From assembly GCA_951230915.1 (NCBI GenBank), contig OX579637.1:16802001-16866000 (forward strand): a stretch of 64,000 bases of DNA. Reading direction: 5' to 3'. Shown here in pieces: positions 37,901 to 53,400 of the stretch. The DNA comes from Antitrichia curtipendula (lineage: Eukaryota; Streptophyta; Bryopsida; Hypnales; Leucodontaceae). The translations under genes and the position numbers were made by a program. The number at the start of each line of letters is the position of its first letter. The stretch's first letter is position 1. A model generated the notes under the pieces. That model ran no database searches, had not been told where the DNA came from, and saw only the letters and a list, made by a program, of their open reading frames with translations.

Positions 37901-38000
37901 AACGGCAAGAATGAAATCTCCACATGGTTTCTACATGTGGGGATTATCTACAACTTGTACATTTTTTTAAAACCTCCAATTGCCAACAAATTCCATGACA
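32000..38000. repeat. Satellite B blocks with 4-, 8- and 28-monomer steps
   Basis: ATTAACGCGG occurs at 33261 and 33971 (710 bp). AAAACCTCCATGTGCC occurs at 34951 and 36371 (1420 bp, eight monomers). AGCTAGTCC at 32174 and 37144, and GGATTATACA at 32421 and 37392, are 4970-4971 bp apart (28 monomers), so a block near 32 kb is repeated near 37 kb. Confidence 0.75.
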
Positions 38001-38529
38001 TTTAGAATTGGAGTCCATAAACTACAGGGCAAAGTTGGTCGTTTTTACTTTTCATTCACGTGGAGAAATTAGAGTATATCGGCAAGTATGAAATCTCCAC
38101 ATGGATTCTACATGTGGGGATTATTTACAACTTGTACATTTTTATTGGACCCTCCAAGTGCCAACGAATTCCATGACATTTGGAATTGGGATCCCTAAAC
38201 TACAGGGCAAAGCTGGTCCTTTTTACTTTTCATTCACGCGGAGAAATTAGAATACAACGGCAAGAATGAAATCTCCACATGGATTCTACATGTGGGGATT
38301 ATTTACAACTTGTACATTTTTATTGGACCCTCCAAGTGCCAACGAATTCCATAACATTTGGAATTGGAATCCATAAACTACAGGGCAAAGCTGGTCCTTT
38401 TTACTTTTCATTCACGCGGAGAAATTAGAGTATAACGGCAAGAATGAAATCTCCACATGGATTCTACATGTGGGGATTATTTACAACTTGTACATTTTTA
38501 TTGGACCCTCCAAGTGCCAACGAATTCCA

Positions 38530-41297
38530 TGACATTTGGAATTGGGATCCCTAAACTACAAGGCAAAGCTGGTCCTTTTTACTTTTCATTCACGCGGAGA
38601 AATTAGAATATAACGGCAAGAATGAAATCTCCACATGGTTTCTACATGTGGGGATTATCTACAACTTGTACATTTTTTTAAAACCTCCAATTGCCAACAA
38701 ATTCCATGACATTTAGAATTGGAGTCCATAAACTACAGGGCAAAGTTGGTCCTTTTTACTTTTCATTCACGTGGAGAAATTAGAGTATATCGGCAAGTAT
38801 GAAATCTCCACATGGATTCTACATGTGGGGATTATTTACAACTTGTACATTTTTATTGGACCCTCCAAGTGCCAACGAATTCCATGACATTTGGAATTGG
38901 AATCCATAAACTGCAGGGCAAAGCTGGTCCTTTTTACTTTTCATTCACGCGGAGAAATTAGAGTATAACGGCAAGAATGAAATCTCCACATGGATTCTAC
39001 ATGTGGGGATTATCTACAACTTGTACATTTTTATTGGACCCTCCAAGTGCCAACGAATTCCATGACATTTGGAATTGGGATCCCTAAACTACAGGGCAAA
39101 ACTGGTCCTTTTTACTTTTCATTCACATGGAGAAATTAGAGTATATCGGCAAGTATGAAATCTCCACATGGATTCTACATGTGGGGATTATTTACAACTT
39201 GTACATTTTTTTAAAACCTCCAATTGCCAACAAATTCCATGACATTTGGAATTGGGATCCATAAACTACAGGGCAAAGTTGGTCCTTTTTACTTTTCATT
39301 CACGTGGAGAAATTAGAGTATATCGGCAAGAATGAAATCTCCACATGGATTCTACATGTGGGGATTATTTACAACTTGTACATTTTTTTAAAACCTCCAA
39401 TTGCCAACAAATTCCATGACATTTAGAATTGGAGTCCATAAACTACAGGGCAAAGTTGGTCCGTTTTACTTTTCATTCACGTGGAGAAATTAGAGTATAT
39501 CGGCAAGTATGAAATCTCCACAAGGATTATACATGTGGGGATTATTTACAACTTGTACATTTTTATTGGACCCTCCAAGTGCCAACGAATTCCATGACAT
39601 TTGGAATTGGGATCCATAAACTACAGGGCAAAGTTGGTCCTTTTTACTTTTCATTCACGTGGAGAAATTAGAGTATATCGGCAAGTATGAAATCTCCACA
39701 TGGATTCTACATGTGGGGATTATTTACAACTTGTACATTTTTATTGGACCCTCCAAGTGCCAACGAATTCCATGACATTTGGAATTGGGATCCATAAACT
39801 ACAGGGCAAAGTTGGTCCTTTTTACTTTTTATTCACGTGGAGAAATTAGAGTATATCGGCAAGTATGAAATCTCCACATGGATTCTACATGTGGGGATTA
39901 TTTACAACTTGTACATTTTTATTGGACCCTCCAAGTGCCAACGAATTCCATGACATTTGGAATTGGGATCCCTAAACTACAGGGCAAAGCTGGTCCTTTT
40001 TATTTTTCATTCACGCGGAGAAATTAGAGTATAACGGCAAGAATGAAATCTCCACATGGATTCTATATGTGGGGATTATCTACAACTTGTACATTTTTAT
40101 TGGACCCTCCAAGTGCCAAAGAATTCCATGACATTTGGAATTGGGATCCCTAAACTACAGGGCAAAGCTGGTCCTTTTTACTTTTCATTCACGCGGAGAA
40201 ATTAGAATACAACGGCAAGAATGAAATCTCCACATGGATTTTACATGTGGGGATTATTTACAACTTGTACATTTTTATTGGACCCTCCAAGTGCCAACGA
40301 ATTCCATGACATTTGGAATTGGGATCCCTAAACTACAAGGCAAAGCTGGTCCTTTTTACTTTTCATTCACGCGGAGAAATTAGAATATAACGGCAAGAAT
40401 GAAATCTCCACATGGTTTCTACATGTGGGGATTATCTACAACTTGTACATTTTTTTAAAACCTCCAATTGCCAACAAATTCCATGACATTTAGAATTGGA
40501 GTCCATAAACTACAGGGCAAAGTTGGTCCTTTTTACTTTTCATTCACGTGGAGAAATTAGAGTATATCGGCAAGTATGAAATCTCCACATGGATTCTACA
40601 TGTGGGGATTATTTACAACTTGTACATTTTTATTGGACCCTCCAAGTGCCAACGAATTCCATGACATTTGGAATTGGAATCCATAAACTGCAGGGCAAAG
40701 CTGGTCCTTTTTACTTTTCATTCACGCGGAGAAATTAGAGTATAACGGCAAGAATGAAATCTCCACATGGATTCTACATGTGGGGATTATCTACAACTTG
40801 TACATTTTTATTGGACCCTCCAAGTGCCAACGAATTCCATGACATTTGGAATTGGGATCCCTAAACTACAGGGCAAAACTGGTCCTTTTTACTTTTCATT
40901 CACATGGAGAAATTAGAGTATATCGGCAAGTATGAAATCTCCACATGGATTCTACATGTGGGGATTATTTACAACTTGTACATTTTTTTAAAACCTCCAA
41001 TTGCCAACAAATTCCATGACATTTGGAATTGGGATCCATAAACTACAGGGCAAAGTTGGTCCTTTTTACTTTTCATTCACGTGGAGAAATTAGAGTATAT
41101 CGGCAAGAATGAAATCTCCACATGGATTCTACATGTGGGGATTATTTACAACTTGTACATTTTTTTAAAACCTCCAATTGCCAACAAATTCCATGACATT
41201 TAGAATTGGAGTCCATAAACTACAGGGCAAAGTTGGTCCGTTTTACTTTTCATTCACGTGGAGAAATTAGAGTATATCGGCAAGTATGAAATCTCCA
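38530..41297. repeat. Satellite B ten-monomer HOR, two copies (1777 bp step)
   Basis: Four private variants recur at exactly 1777 bp: CTAAACTACAAGG (38551, 40328), CTGCAG (38911, 40688), ATTCACATGG (39121, 40898) and CCGTTTTACT (39461, 41238). The match stops after about 41297, where the second copy reads ATTGATTCTACATGTAGGG. Confidence 0.85.
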
Positions 41298-44200
41298 CAT
41301 TGATTCTACATGTAGGGATTATTTACAACTTGTACATTTTTATTGGACCCTCCAAGTGCCAACGAATTCCATGACATTTGGAATTGGGATCCCTAAACTA
41401 CAGGGCAAAGCTGGTCCTTTTTACTTTTCATTCACGCGGAGAAATTAGAGTATAACGGCAAGAATGAAATCTCCACATGGATTCTACATGTGGGGATTAT
41501 CTACAACTTGTACATTTTTATTGGACCCTCCAAGTGCCAAAGAATTCCATGACATTTGGAATTGGGATCCCTTAACTACAGGGCAAAGCTGGTCCTTTTT
41601 ACTTTTCATTCACGCGGAGAAATTAGAATATAACGGCAAGAATGAAATCTCCACATGGATTCTACATGTGGGGATTATTTACAACTTGTACATTTTTTTA
41701 AAACCTCCAATTGCCAACAAATTCCATGACATTTGGAATTGGGATCCATAAACTACAGGGCAAAGTTGGTCCTTTTTACTTTTCATTCACGTGGAGAAAT
41801 TAGAGTATATCGGCAAGTATGAAATCTCCACATGGATTCTGCATGTGGGGATTATTTACAACTTGTACATTTTTATTGGACCCTCCAAGTGCCAACGAAT
41901 TCCATGACATTTGGAATTGGGATCCATAAACTACAGGGCAAAGTTGGTCCTTTTTACTTTTCATTCACGTGGAGAAATTAGAGTATATCGGCAAGTATGA
42001 AATCTCCACATGGATTCTACATGTGCGGATTATTTACAACTTGTACATTTTTTTAAAACCTCCAATTGCCAACAAATTCCATGACATTTGGAATTGGGAT
42101 CCATAAACTACAGGGCAAAGTTGGTCCTTTTTACTTTTCATTCACGTGGAGAAATTAGAATATAACGGCAAGAATGAAATCTCCACATGGATTCTACATG
42201 TGGGGATTATCTACAACTTGTACATTTTTTTAAAACCTCCAAGTGCCAACGAATTCCATAACATTTGGAATTGGAATCCATAAACTACAGGGCAAAGCTG
42301 GTCCTTTTTACTTTTCATTCACGCGGAGAAATTAGAGTATAACGGCAAGAATGAAATCTCCACATGGATTCTACATGTGGGGATTATTTACAACTTGTAC
42401 ATTTTTGTAAAACCTCCAATTGCCAACAAATTCCATGACATTTAGAATTGGAGTCCATAAACTACAGCGCAAAGTTGGTGTTTTTTACTTTTCATTCACG
42501 TGGAGAAATTAGAGTATATCGGCAAGTATGAAATCTCCACATGGATTCTACATGTGGGGATTATTTACAACTTGTACATTTTTATTGGACCCTCCAAGTG
42601 CCAACGAATTCCATGACATTTGGAATTGGGATCCCTAAACTACAGGGCAAAGCTGGTCCTTTTTACTTTTCATTCACGCGGAGAAATTAGAATATAACGG
42701 CAAGAATGAAATCTCCACATGGATTCTACATGTGGGGATTATCTACAACTTGTGCATTTTTTTAAAACCTCCAATTGCCAACAGATTCCATAACATTTGG
42801 AATTGGGATCCATAAACTACAGGGCAAAGTTGGTCCTTTTTACTTTTCATTCACGTGGAGAAATTAGAGTATATCGGCAAGTATGAAATCTCCACATGGA
42901 TTCTACATGTGGGGATAATTTACAACTTGTACATTTTTATTGGACCCTCCAAGTGCCAACGAATTCCATGACATTTGGAATTGGAATCCATAAACTACAG
43001 GGCAAAGCTGGTCCTTTTTACTTTTCATTCACGCGGAGAAATTAGAATATAACGGCAAGAATGAAATCTCCACATGGATTCTACATGTGGGGATTATCTA
43101 CAACTTGTACATTTTTTTAAAACCTCCAATTGCCAACAAATTCCATGACATTTAGAATTGGAATCCATAAACTACAGGGCAAAGCTAGTCCTTTTTACTT
43201 TTCATTCACGTGGAGAAATTAGAGTATATCGGCAAGTATGAAATCTCAACATGGATTCTACATGTGGGGATTATTTACAACTTGTACATTTTTTTAAAAC
43301 CTCCAAGTGCCAACGAATTCCATAACATTTGGAATTGGAATCCATAAACTACAGGGCAAAGCTGGTCCTTTTTACTTTTCATTCACGCGGAGAAATTAGA
43401 GTATAACGGCAAGAATGAAATCTCCACATGGATTCTACATGTGGGGATTATTTACAACTTGTACATTTTTTTAAAACCTCCAATTGCCAACAAATTCCAT
43501 GACATTTAGAATTGGAGTCCATAAACTACAGCGCAAAGTTGGTGTTTTTTACTTTTCATTCACGTGGAGAAATTAGAGTATATCGGCAAGTATGAAATCT
43601 CCACATGGATTCTACATGTGGGGATTATTTACAACTTGTACATTTTTATTGGACCCTCCAAGTGCCAACGAATTCCATGACATTTGGAATTGGGATCCCT
43701 AAACTACAGGGCAAAGCTGGTCCTTTTTACTTTTCATTCACGCGGAGAAATTAGAATATAACGGCAAGAATGAAATCTCCACATGGATTCTACATGTGGG
43801 GATTATTTACAACTTGTACATTTTTTTAAAACCTCCAATTGCCAACAAATTCCATAACATTTGGAATTGGGATCCATAAACTACAGGGCAAAGCTGGTCC
43901 TTTTTACTTTTCATTCACGCGGAGAAATTAGAATATAACGGCAAGAATGAAATCTCCACATGGATTCTACATGTGGGGATTATTTACAACTTGTACATTT
44001 TTTTAAAACCTCCAATTGCCAACAAATTCCATAACATTTGGAATTGGGATCCATAAACTACAGGGCAAAGCTGGTCCTTTTTACTTTTCATTCACGTGGA
44101 GAAATTAGAGTATATCGGCAAGTATGAAATCTCCACATGGATTCTACATGTGGGGATTATTTACAACTTGTACATTTTTTTAAAACCTCCAATTGCCAAC

Positions 44201-46171
44201 AAATTCCATGACATTTAGAATTGGAGTCCATGAACTACAGGGCAAAGCTGGTCCTTTTTACTTTTCATTCACGCGGAGAAATTAGAGTATAACGGCAAGA
44301 ATGAAATCTCCACATGGATTCTACATGTGGGGATTATTTACAACTTGTACATTTTTTTAAAACCTCCAATTGCCAACAAATTCCATGACATTTAGAATTG
44401 GAGTCCATAACTACAGGGCAAAGTTGGTCCTTTTTACTTTTCATTCACGCGGAGAAATTAGAATATAACGGCAAGAATGAAATCTCCACATGGATTCTAC
44501 ATGTGGGGATTATCTACAACTTGTACATTTTTTTAAAACCTCCAATTGCCAACAAATTCCATGACATTTAGAATTGGAGTCCATAAACTACAGCGCAAAG
44601 TTGGTTCTTTTTACTTTTCATTCACGTGGAGAAACTAGAGTATATCGGCAAGTATGAAATCTCCACATGGTTTCTACATGTGGGGATTATTTACAACTTG
44701 TACATTTTTATTGGACCCTCCAATTGCCAACAAATTCCATGACATTTAGAATTGGAGTCCATAAACTACAGGGCAAAGTTGGTCCTTTTTACTTTTCGTT
44801 CACGCGGAGAAATTAGAGTATAACGGCAAGAATGAAATCTCCACATGGATTCTACATGTGGGGATTATTTACAACTTGTACATTTTTTTAAAACCTCCAA
44901 TTGCCAACAAATTCCATGACATTTGGAATTGGGATCCATAAACTACAGGGCAAAGTTGGTCCTTTTTACTTTTCATTCATGTGGAGAAATTAGAGTATAT
45001 CGGCAAGTATGAAATCTCCACATGGATTCTACATGTGGGGATTATTTACAACTTGTACATTTTTATTGGACCCTCCAATTGCCAACAAATTCCATGACAT
45101 TTAGAATTGGAGTCCATAAACTACAGGGCAAAGTTGGTCCTTTTTACTTTTCATTCACGTGGAGAAATTAGAGTATATCGGCAAGTATGAAATCTCCACA
45201 TGGATTCTACATGTGGGGATTATTTACAACTTGTACATTTTTATTGGACCCTCCAAGTGCCAACGAATTCCATGACATTTGGAATTGGGATCCCTAAACT
45301 ACAGGGCAAAGCTGGTCCTTTTTACTTTTCATTCACGCGGAGAAATTAGAGTATAACGGCAAGAATGAAATCTCCACATGGATTCTACATGTGGGGATTA
45401 TCTACAACTTGTACATTTTTTGAAAACCTCCAATTGCCAACAAATTCCATGACATTTGGAATTGGAGTCCATAAACTACAGTGCAAAGTTGGTTCTTTTT
45501 ACTTTTCATTCACGTGGAGAAATTAGAGTATATCGGCAAGTATGAAATCTCCACATGGATTCTACATGTGGGGATTACTTACAACTTGTACATTTTTATT
45601 GGACCCTCCACGTGCCAAGGAATTCCATGACATTTGGAATTGGGATCCATAAACTACAGGGCAAAGCAGGTCCTTTTTACTTTTCATTCACGCGGAGAAA
45701 TTAGATAATAACGACAAGAATGAATTCTCCACATGGATTCTACATGTGGGGATTATTTACAACTTGTACATTTTTTTAAAACCTCCAAGTGCCAACGAAT
45801 TCCATGACATTTGGAATTGGGATCCATAAACTACAGGGCAAAGTTGGTCCTTTTTACTTTTCATTCACGTGGAGAAATTAGAGTATATCGGCAAGTATGA
45901 AATCTCCACATGGATTCTACATGTGGGGATTCTTTACAACTTGTACATTTTTATTGGACCCTCCAAGTGCCAACGAATTCCATGACATTTGGAATTGGAA
46001 TCCATAAACTACAGGGCAAAGCTGGTCCTTTTTACTTTTCATTCACGCGGAGAAATTAGAATATAACGGCAAGAATGAAATCTCCACATGGATTCTACAT
46101 GTGGGGATTATTTACAACTTGTACATTTTTTTAAAACCTCCAATTGCCAACAAATTCCATGACATTTAGAA

Positions 46172-47069
46172 TTGGAGTCCATAACTACAGGGCAAAGTTG
46201 GTCCTTTTTACTTTTCATTCACGCGGAGAAATTAGAATATAACGGCAAGAATGAAATCTCCACATGGACTCTACATGTGGGGATTATCTACAACTTGTAC
46301 ATTTTTTTAAAACCTCCAATTGCCAACAAATTCCATGACATTTGGAATTGGAGTCCATAAACTACAGGGCAAAGTTGGTCCTTTTTACTTTTCATTCACG
46401 TGGAGAAATTAGAGTATATCGGCAAGTATGAAATCTCCACATGGATTCTACATGTGGGGATTATTTACAACTTGTACATTTTTATTGGACCCTCCAAGTG
46501 CCAACGAATTCCATGACATTTGGAATTGGGATCCCTAAACTACAGGGCAAAGCTGGTCCTTTTTACTTTTCATTCACGTGGAGAAATTAGAGTATAACGG
46601 CAAGTATGAAATCTCCACATGGATTCTACATGTGGGGATTATTTACAACTTGTACATTTTTATTGGACCCTCCAAGTGCCAACGAATTCCATGACATTTG
46701 GAATTGGGATCCCTAAACTACAGGGCAAAGCTGGTCCTTTTTACTTTTCATTCACGCGGAGAAATTGGAGTATAACGGCAAGAATGAAATCTCCACATGG
46801 ATTCTACATGTGGGGATTATTTACAACTTGTACATTTTTTTAAAACCTCCAATTGCCAACAAATTCCATGACATTTAGAATTGGAGTCCATAACTACAGG
46901 GCAAAGTTGGTCCTTTTTACTTTTCATTCACGCGGAGAAATTAGAATATAACGGCAAGAATGAAATCTCCACATGGACTCTACATGTGGGGATTATCTAC
47001 AACTTGTACATTTTTTTAAAACCTCCAATTGCCAACAAATTCCATGACATTTGGAATTGGGATCCATAA
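46172..47069. repeat. Satellite B four-monomer duplication with 1-bp deletion marker
   Basis: GTCCATAACTACAGGG (one A lost from CATAAACTAC) plus CATGGACTCTACATG mark two blocks 709 bp apart. The same 1-bp deletion also occurs near 44408. Confidence 0.75.
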
Positions 47070-47480
47070 ACTACAGGGCAAAGTTGGTCCTTTTTACTTT
47101 TCATTCACGTGGAGAAATTAGAGTATATCGGCAAGTATGAAATCTCCACATGGATTCTACATGTGGGGATTATTTACAACTTGTACATTTTTATTGGACC
47201 CTCCAAGTGCCAACGAATTCCATGACATTTGGAATTGGGATCCCTAAACTACAGGGCAAAGCTGGTCCTTTTTACTTTTCATTCACGTGGAGAAATTAGA
47301 GTATAACGGCAAGTATGAAATCTCCACATGGATTCTACATGTGGGGATTATTTACAACTTGTACATTTTTATTGGACCCTCCAAGTGCCAACGAATTCCA
47401 TGACATTTGGAATTGGGATCCCTAAACTACAGGGCAAAGCTGGTCCTTTTTACTTTTCATTCACGCGGAGAAATTAGAAT

Positions 47481-50400
47481 ATAACCGCAAGAATGAAATC
47501 TCCACATGGATTCTACATGTGGGGATTATTTACAACTTGTACATTTTTATTGGACCCTCCAATTGCCAACAAATTCCATGACATTTAGAATTGGAGTCCA
47601 TAAACTACAGGGCAAAGTTGGTCCTTTTTACTTTTCATTCACGTGGAGAAATTAGAGTATATCGGCAAGTATGAAATCTCCACATGGATTCTACATGTGG
47701 GGATTATTTACAACTTGTACATTTTTATTGGACCCTCCAAGTGCCAACGAATTCCATGACATTTGGAATTGGGATCCCTGAACTACAGGGCAAAGCTGGT
47801 CCTTTTTACTTTTCATTCACGTGGAGAAATTAGAGTATAACGGCAAGAATGAAATCTCCACATGGATTCCACATGTGGGGATTATTTACAACTTGTACAT
47901 TTTTTTAAAACCTCCAATTGCCAACAAATTCCATGACATTTAGAATTGGAGTCCATAAACTACAGGGCAAAGCTGGTCCTTTTTACTTTCATTCACGTGG
48001 AGAAATTAGAGTATATCGGCAAGTATGAAATCTCCACATGGATTCTACATGTGGGGATTATTTACAACTTGTACATTTTTATTGGACCCTCCAAGTGCCA
48101 ACGAATTCCATGACATTTGGAATTGGGATCCCTAAACTACAGGGCAAAGCTGGTCCTTTTTACTTTTCATTCACGCGGAGAAATTAGAGTATAACGGCAA
48201 GAATGAAATCTCCACATGGATTCTACATGTAGGGATTATTTACAACTTGTACATTTTTTTAAAACCTCCAATTGCCAACAAATTCCATGACATTTGGAAT
48301 TGGGATCCATAAACTACAGGGCAAAGCTGGTCCTTTTTACTTTTCATTCACGCGGAGAAATTAGAGTATAACGGCAAGAATGAAATCTCCACATGGATTC
48401 TACATGTGGGGATTATTTACAACTTGTACATTTTTTTAAAACCTCCAATTGCCAACAAATTCCATGACATTTGGAATTGGGATCCATAAACTACAGGGCA
48501 AAGCTGGTCCTTTTTACTTTTCATTCACGTGGAGAAATTAGAGTATATCGGCAAGTATGAAATCTCCACATGGATTCTACATGTGGGGATTATCTACAAC
48601 TTGTACATTTTTATTGGACCCTCCAAGTGCCAACGAATTCCATGACATTTGGAATTGGGATCCATAAACTACAGGGCAAAGCTGGTCCTTTTTACTTTTC
48701 ATTCACGCGGAGAAATTAGAGTATAACGACAAGAATGAAATCTCCACATGGATTCTACATGTGGGGATTATTTACAACTTGTACATTTTTTTAAAACCTC
48801 CAATTGCCAACAAATTCCATGACATTTGGAATTGGGATCCATAAACTACAGGGCAAAGCTGGTCCTTTTTACTTTTCATTCACGTGGAGAAATTAGAGTA
48901 TATCGGCAAGTATGAAATCTCCACATGGATTCTACATGTGGGGATTATTTACAACTTGTACATATTTATTGGACCCTCCACGTGCCAACGAATTCCATGA
49001 CATTTGGAATTGGGATCCCTAAACTACAGGGCAAAGCTGGTCCTTTTTACTTTTCATTCACGCGGAGAAATTAGAGTATAACGACAAGAATGAAATCTCC
49101 ACATGGATTCTACATGTGGGGATTATTTACAACTTGTACATTTTTTTAAAACCTCCAATTGCCAACAAATTCCATGACATTTAGAATTGGAGTCCATAAA
49201 CTACAGCGCAAAGTTGGTTCTTTTTACTTTTCATTCACGTGGAGAAATTAGAGTATATCGGCGAGTATGAAATCTCCACATGGATTCTACATGTGGGGAT
49301 TATTTACAACTTGTACATTTTTATTGGACCCTCCAAGTGCCAAAGAATTCCATGACATTTGGAATTGGGATCCATAAACTACAGGGCAAAGCTGGTCCTT
49401 TTTACTTTTCATTCACGCGGAGAAATTAGAGTATAACGACAAGAATGAAATCTCCACATGGATTCTACATGTGGGGATTATTTACAACTTGTACATTTTT
49501 TTAAAACCTCCAATTGCCAACAAATTCCATGACATTTAGAATTGGAGTCCATAAACTACAGGGCAAAGTTGGTCCTTTCTACTTTTCATTCACGTGGAGA
49601 AATTAGAGTATATCGGCAAGTATGAAATCTCCACATGGATTCTACTGTGGGGATTATTTACAACTTGTACATTTTTATTGGACCCTCCAAGTGCCAACGA
49701 ATTCCATGACATTTGGAATTGGGATCCCTAAACTACAGGGCAAAGCTGGTCCTTTTTACTTTTCATTCACATGGAGAAATTAGAGTATATCGGCAAGTAT
49801 GAAATCTCCACATGGATTCCAGATGTGGGGATTATTTACAACTTGTACATTTTTATTGGACCCTCCAAGTGCCAACGAATTCCATGACATTTGGAATTGG
49901 GATCCCTAAACTACAGGGCAAAGCTGGTCCTTTTTACTTTTCATTCACGTGGAGAAATTAGAGTATAACGGCAAGAATGAAATCTCCACATGGATTCTAC
50001 ATGTGGGGATTATTTACAACTTGTACATTTTTATTGGACCCTCCAAGTGCCAACGAATTCCATGACATTTGGAATTGGGATCCCTAAACTACAGGGCAAA
50101 GCTGGTCCTTTTTACTTTTCATTCACGCGGAGAAATTAGAATATAACCGCAAGAATGAAATCTCCACATGGATTCTACATGTGGGGATTATTTACAACTT
50201 GTACATTTTTATTGGACCCTCCAATTGCCAACAAATTCCATGACATTTAGAATTGGAGTCCATAAACTACAGGGCAAAGTTGGTCCTTTTTACTTTTCAT
50301 TCACGTGGAGAAATTAGAGTATATCGGCAAGTATGAAATCTCCACATGGATTCTACATGTGGGGATTATTTACAACTTGTACATTTTTATTGGACCCTCC

Positions 50401-53400
50401 AAGTGCCAACGAATTCCATGACATTTGGAATTGGGATCCCTAAACTACAGGGCAAAGCTGGTCCTTTTTACTTTTCATTCACGTGGAGAAATTAGAGTAT
50501 AACGGCAAGAATGAAATCTCCACATGGATTCCACATGTGGGGATTATTTACAACTTGTACATTTTTTTAAAACCTCCAATTGCCAACAAATTCCATGACA
50601 TTTAGAATTGGAGTCCATAAACTACAGGGCAAAGCTGGTCCTTTTTACTTTTCATTCACGCGGAGAAATTAGAGTATAACGGCAAGAATGAAATCTCCAC
50701 ATGGATTCTACATGTGGGGATTATTTACAACTTGTACATTTTTATTGGACCCTCCAAGTGCCAACGAATTCCATGACATTTGGAATTGGGATCCCTAAAC
50801 TACAGGGCAAAGCTGGTCCTTTTTACTTTTCTTTCACGCGGAGAAATTAGAGTATAACGGCAAGAATGAAATCTCCACATGGATTCTACATGTAGGGATT
50901 ATTTACAACTTGTACATTTTTTTAAAACCTCCAATTGCCAACAAATTCCATGACATTTGGAATTGGGATCCATAAACTACAGGGCAAAGCTGGTCCTTTT
51001 TACTTTTCATTCACGCGGAGAAATTAGAGTATAACGGCAAGAATGAAATCTCCACATGGATTCTACATGTGGGGATTATTTACAACTTGTACATTTTTTT
51101 AAAACCTCCAATTGCCAACAAATTCCATGACATATGGAATTGGGATCCATAAACTACAGGGCAAAGCTGGTCCTTTTTACTTTTCATTCACGTGGAGAAA
51201 TTAGAGTATATCGGCAAGTATGAAATCTCCACATGGATTCTACATGTGGGGATTATCTACAACTTGTACATTTTTATTGGACCCTCCAAGTGCCAACGAA
51301 TTCCATGACATTTGGAATTGGGATCCCTAAACTACAGGGCAAAGCTGGTCCTTTTTACTTTTCATTCACGCGGAGAAATTAGAGTATAACGGCAAGAATG
51401 AAATCTCCACATGGATTCTACATGTAGGGATTATTTACAACTTGTACATTTTTTTAAAACCTCCAATTGCCAACAAATTCCATGACATTTGGAATTGGGA
51501 TCCATAAACTACAGGGCAAAGCTGGTCCTTTTTACTTTTCATTCACGTGGAGAAATTAGAGTATATCGGCAAGTATGAAATCTCCACATGGATTCTACAT
51601 GTGGGGATTATCTACAACTTGTACATTTTTATTGGACCCTCCAAGTGCCAACGAATTCCATGACATTTGGAATTGGGATCCATAAACTACAGGGCAAAGC
51701 TGGTCCTTTTTACTTTTCATTCACGCGGAGAAATTAGAGTATAACGACAAGAATGAAATCTCCACATGGATTCTACATGTGGGGATTATTTACAACTTGT
51801 ACATTTTTTTAAAACCTCCAATTGCCAACAAATTCCATGACATTTGGAATTGGGATCCATAAACTACAGGGCAAAGCTGGTCCTTTTTACTTTTCATTCA
51901 CGTGGAGAAATTAGAGTATATCGGCAAGTATGAAATCTCCACATGGATTCTACATGTGGGGATTATTTACAACTTGTACATATTTATTGGACCCTCCACG
52001 TGCCAACGAATTCCATGACATTTGGAATTGGGATCCCTAAACTACAGGGCAAAGCTGGTCCTTTTTACTTTTCATTCACGCGGAGAAATTAGAGTATAAC
52101 GACAAGAATGAAATCTCCACATGGATTCTACATGTGGGGATTATTTACAACTTGTACATTTTTTTAAAACCTCCAATTGCCAACAAATTCCATGACATTT
52201 AGAATTGGAGTCCATAAACTACAGCGCAAAGTTGGTTCTTTTTACTTTTCATTCACGTGGAGAAATTAGAGTATATCGGCGAGTATGAAATCTCCACATG
52301 GATTCTACATGTGGGGATTATTTACAACTTGTACATTTTTATTGGACCCTCCAAGTGCCAAAGAATTCCATGACATTTGGAATTGGGATCCATAAACTAC
52401 AGGGCAAAGCTGGTCCTTTTTACTTTTCATTCACGCGGAGAAATTAGAGTATAACGACAAGAATGAAATCTCCACATGGATTCTACATGTGGGGATTATT
52501 TACAACTTGTACATTTTTTTAAAACCTCCAATTGCCAACAAATTCCATGACATTTAGAATTGGAGTCCATAAACTACAGGGCAAAGTTGGTCCTTTCTAC
52601 TTTTCATTCACGTGGAGAAATTAGAGTATATCGGCAAGTATGAAATCTCCACATGGATTCTACTGTGGGGATTATTTACAACTTGTACATTTTTATTGGA
52701 CCCTCCAAGTGCCAACGAATTCCATGACATTTGGAATTGGGATCCCTAAACTACAGGGCAAAGCTGGTCCTTTTTACTTTTCATTCACATGGAGAAATTA
52801 GAGTATATCGGCAAGTATGAAATCTCCACATGGATTCCAGATGTGGGGATTATTTACAACTTGTACATTTTTATTGGACCCTCCAAGTGCCAACGAATTC
52901 CATGACATTTGGAATTGGGATCCCTAAACTACAGGGCAAAGCTGGTCCTTTTTACTTTTCATTCACGTGGAGAAATTAGAGTATAACGGCAAGAATGAAA
53001 TCTCCACATGGATTCTACATGTGGGGATTATTTACAACTTGTACATTTTTATTGGACCCTCCAAGTGCCAACGAATTCCATGACATTTGGAATTGGGATC
53101 CCTAAACTACAGGGCAAAGCTGGTCCTTTTTACTTTTCATTCACGCGGAGAAATTAGAATATAACCGCAAGAATGAAATCTCCACATGGATTCTACATGT
53201 GGGGATTATTTACAACTTGTACATTTTTATTGGACCCTCCAATTGCCAACAAATTCCATGACATTTAGAATTGGAGTCCATAAACTACAGGGCAAAGTTG
53301 GTCCTTTTTACTTTTCATTCACGTGGAGAAATTAGAGTATATCGGCAAGTATGAAATCTCCACATGGATTCTACATGTGGGGATTATTTACAACTTGTAC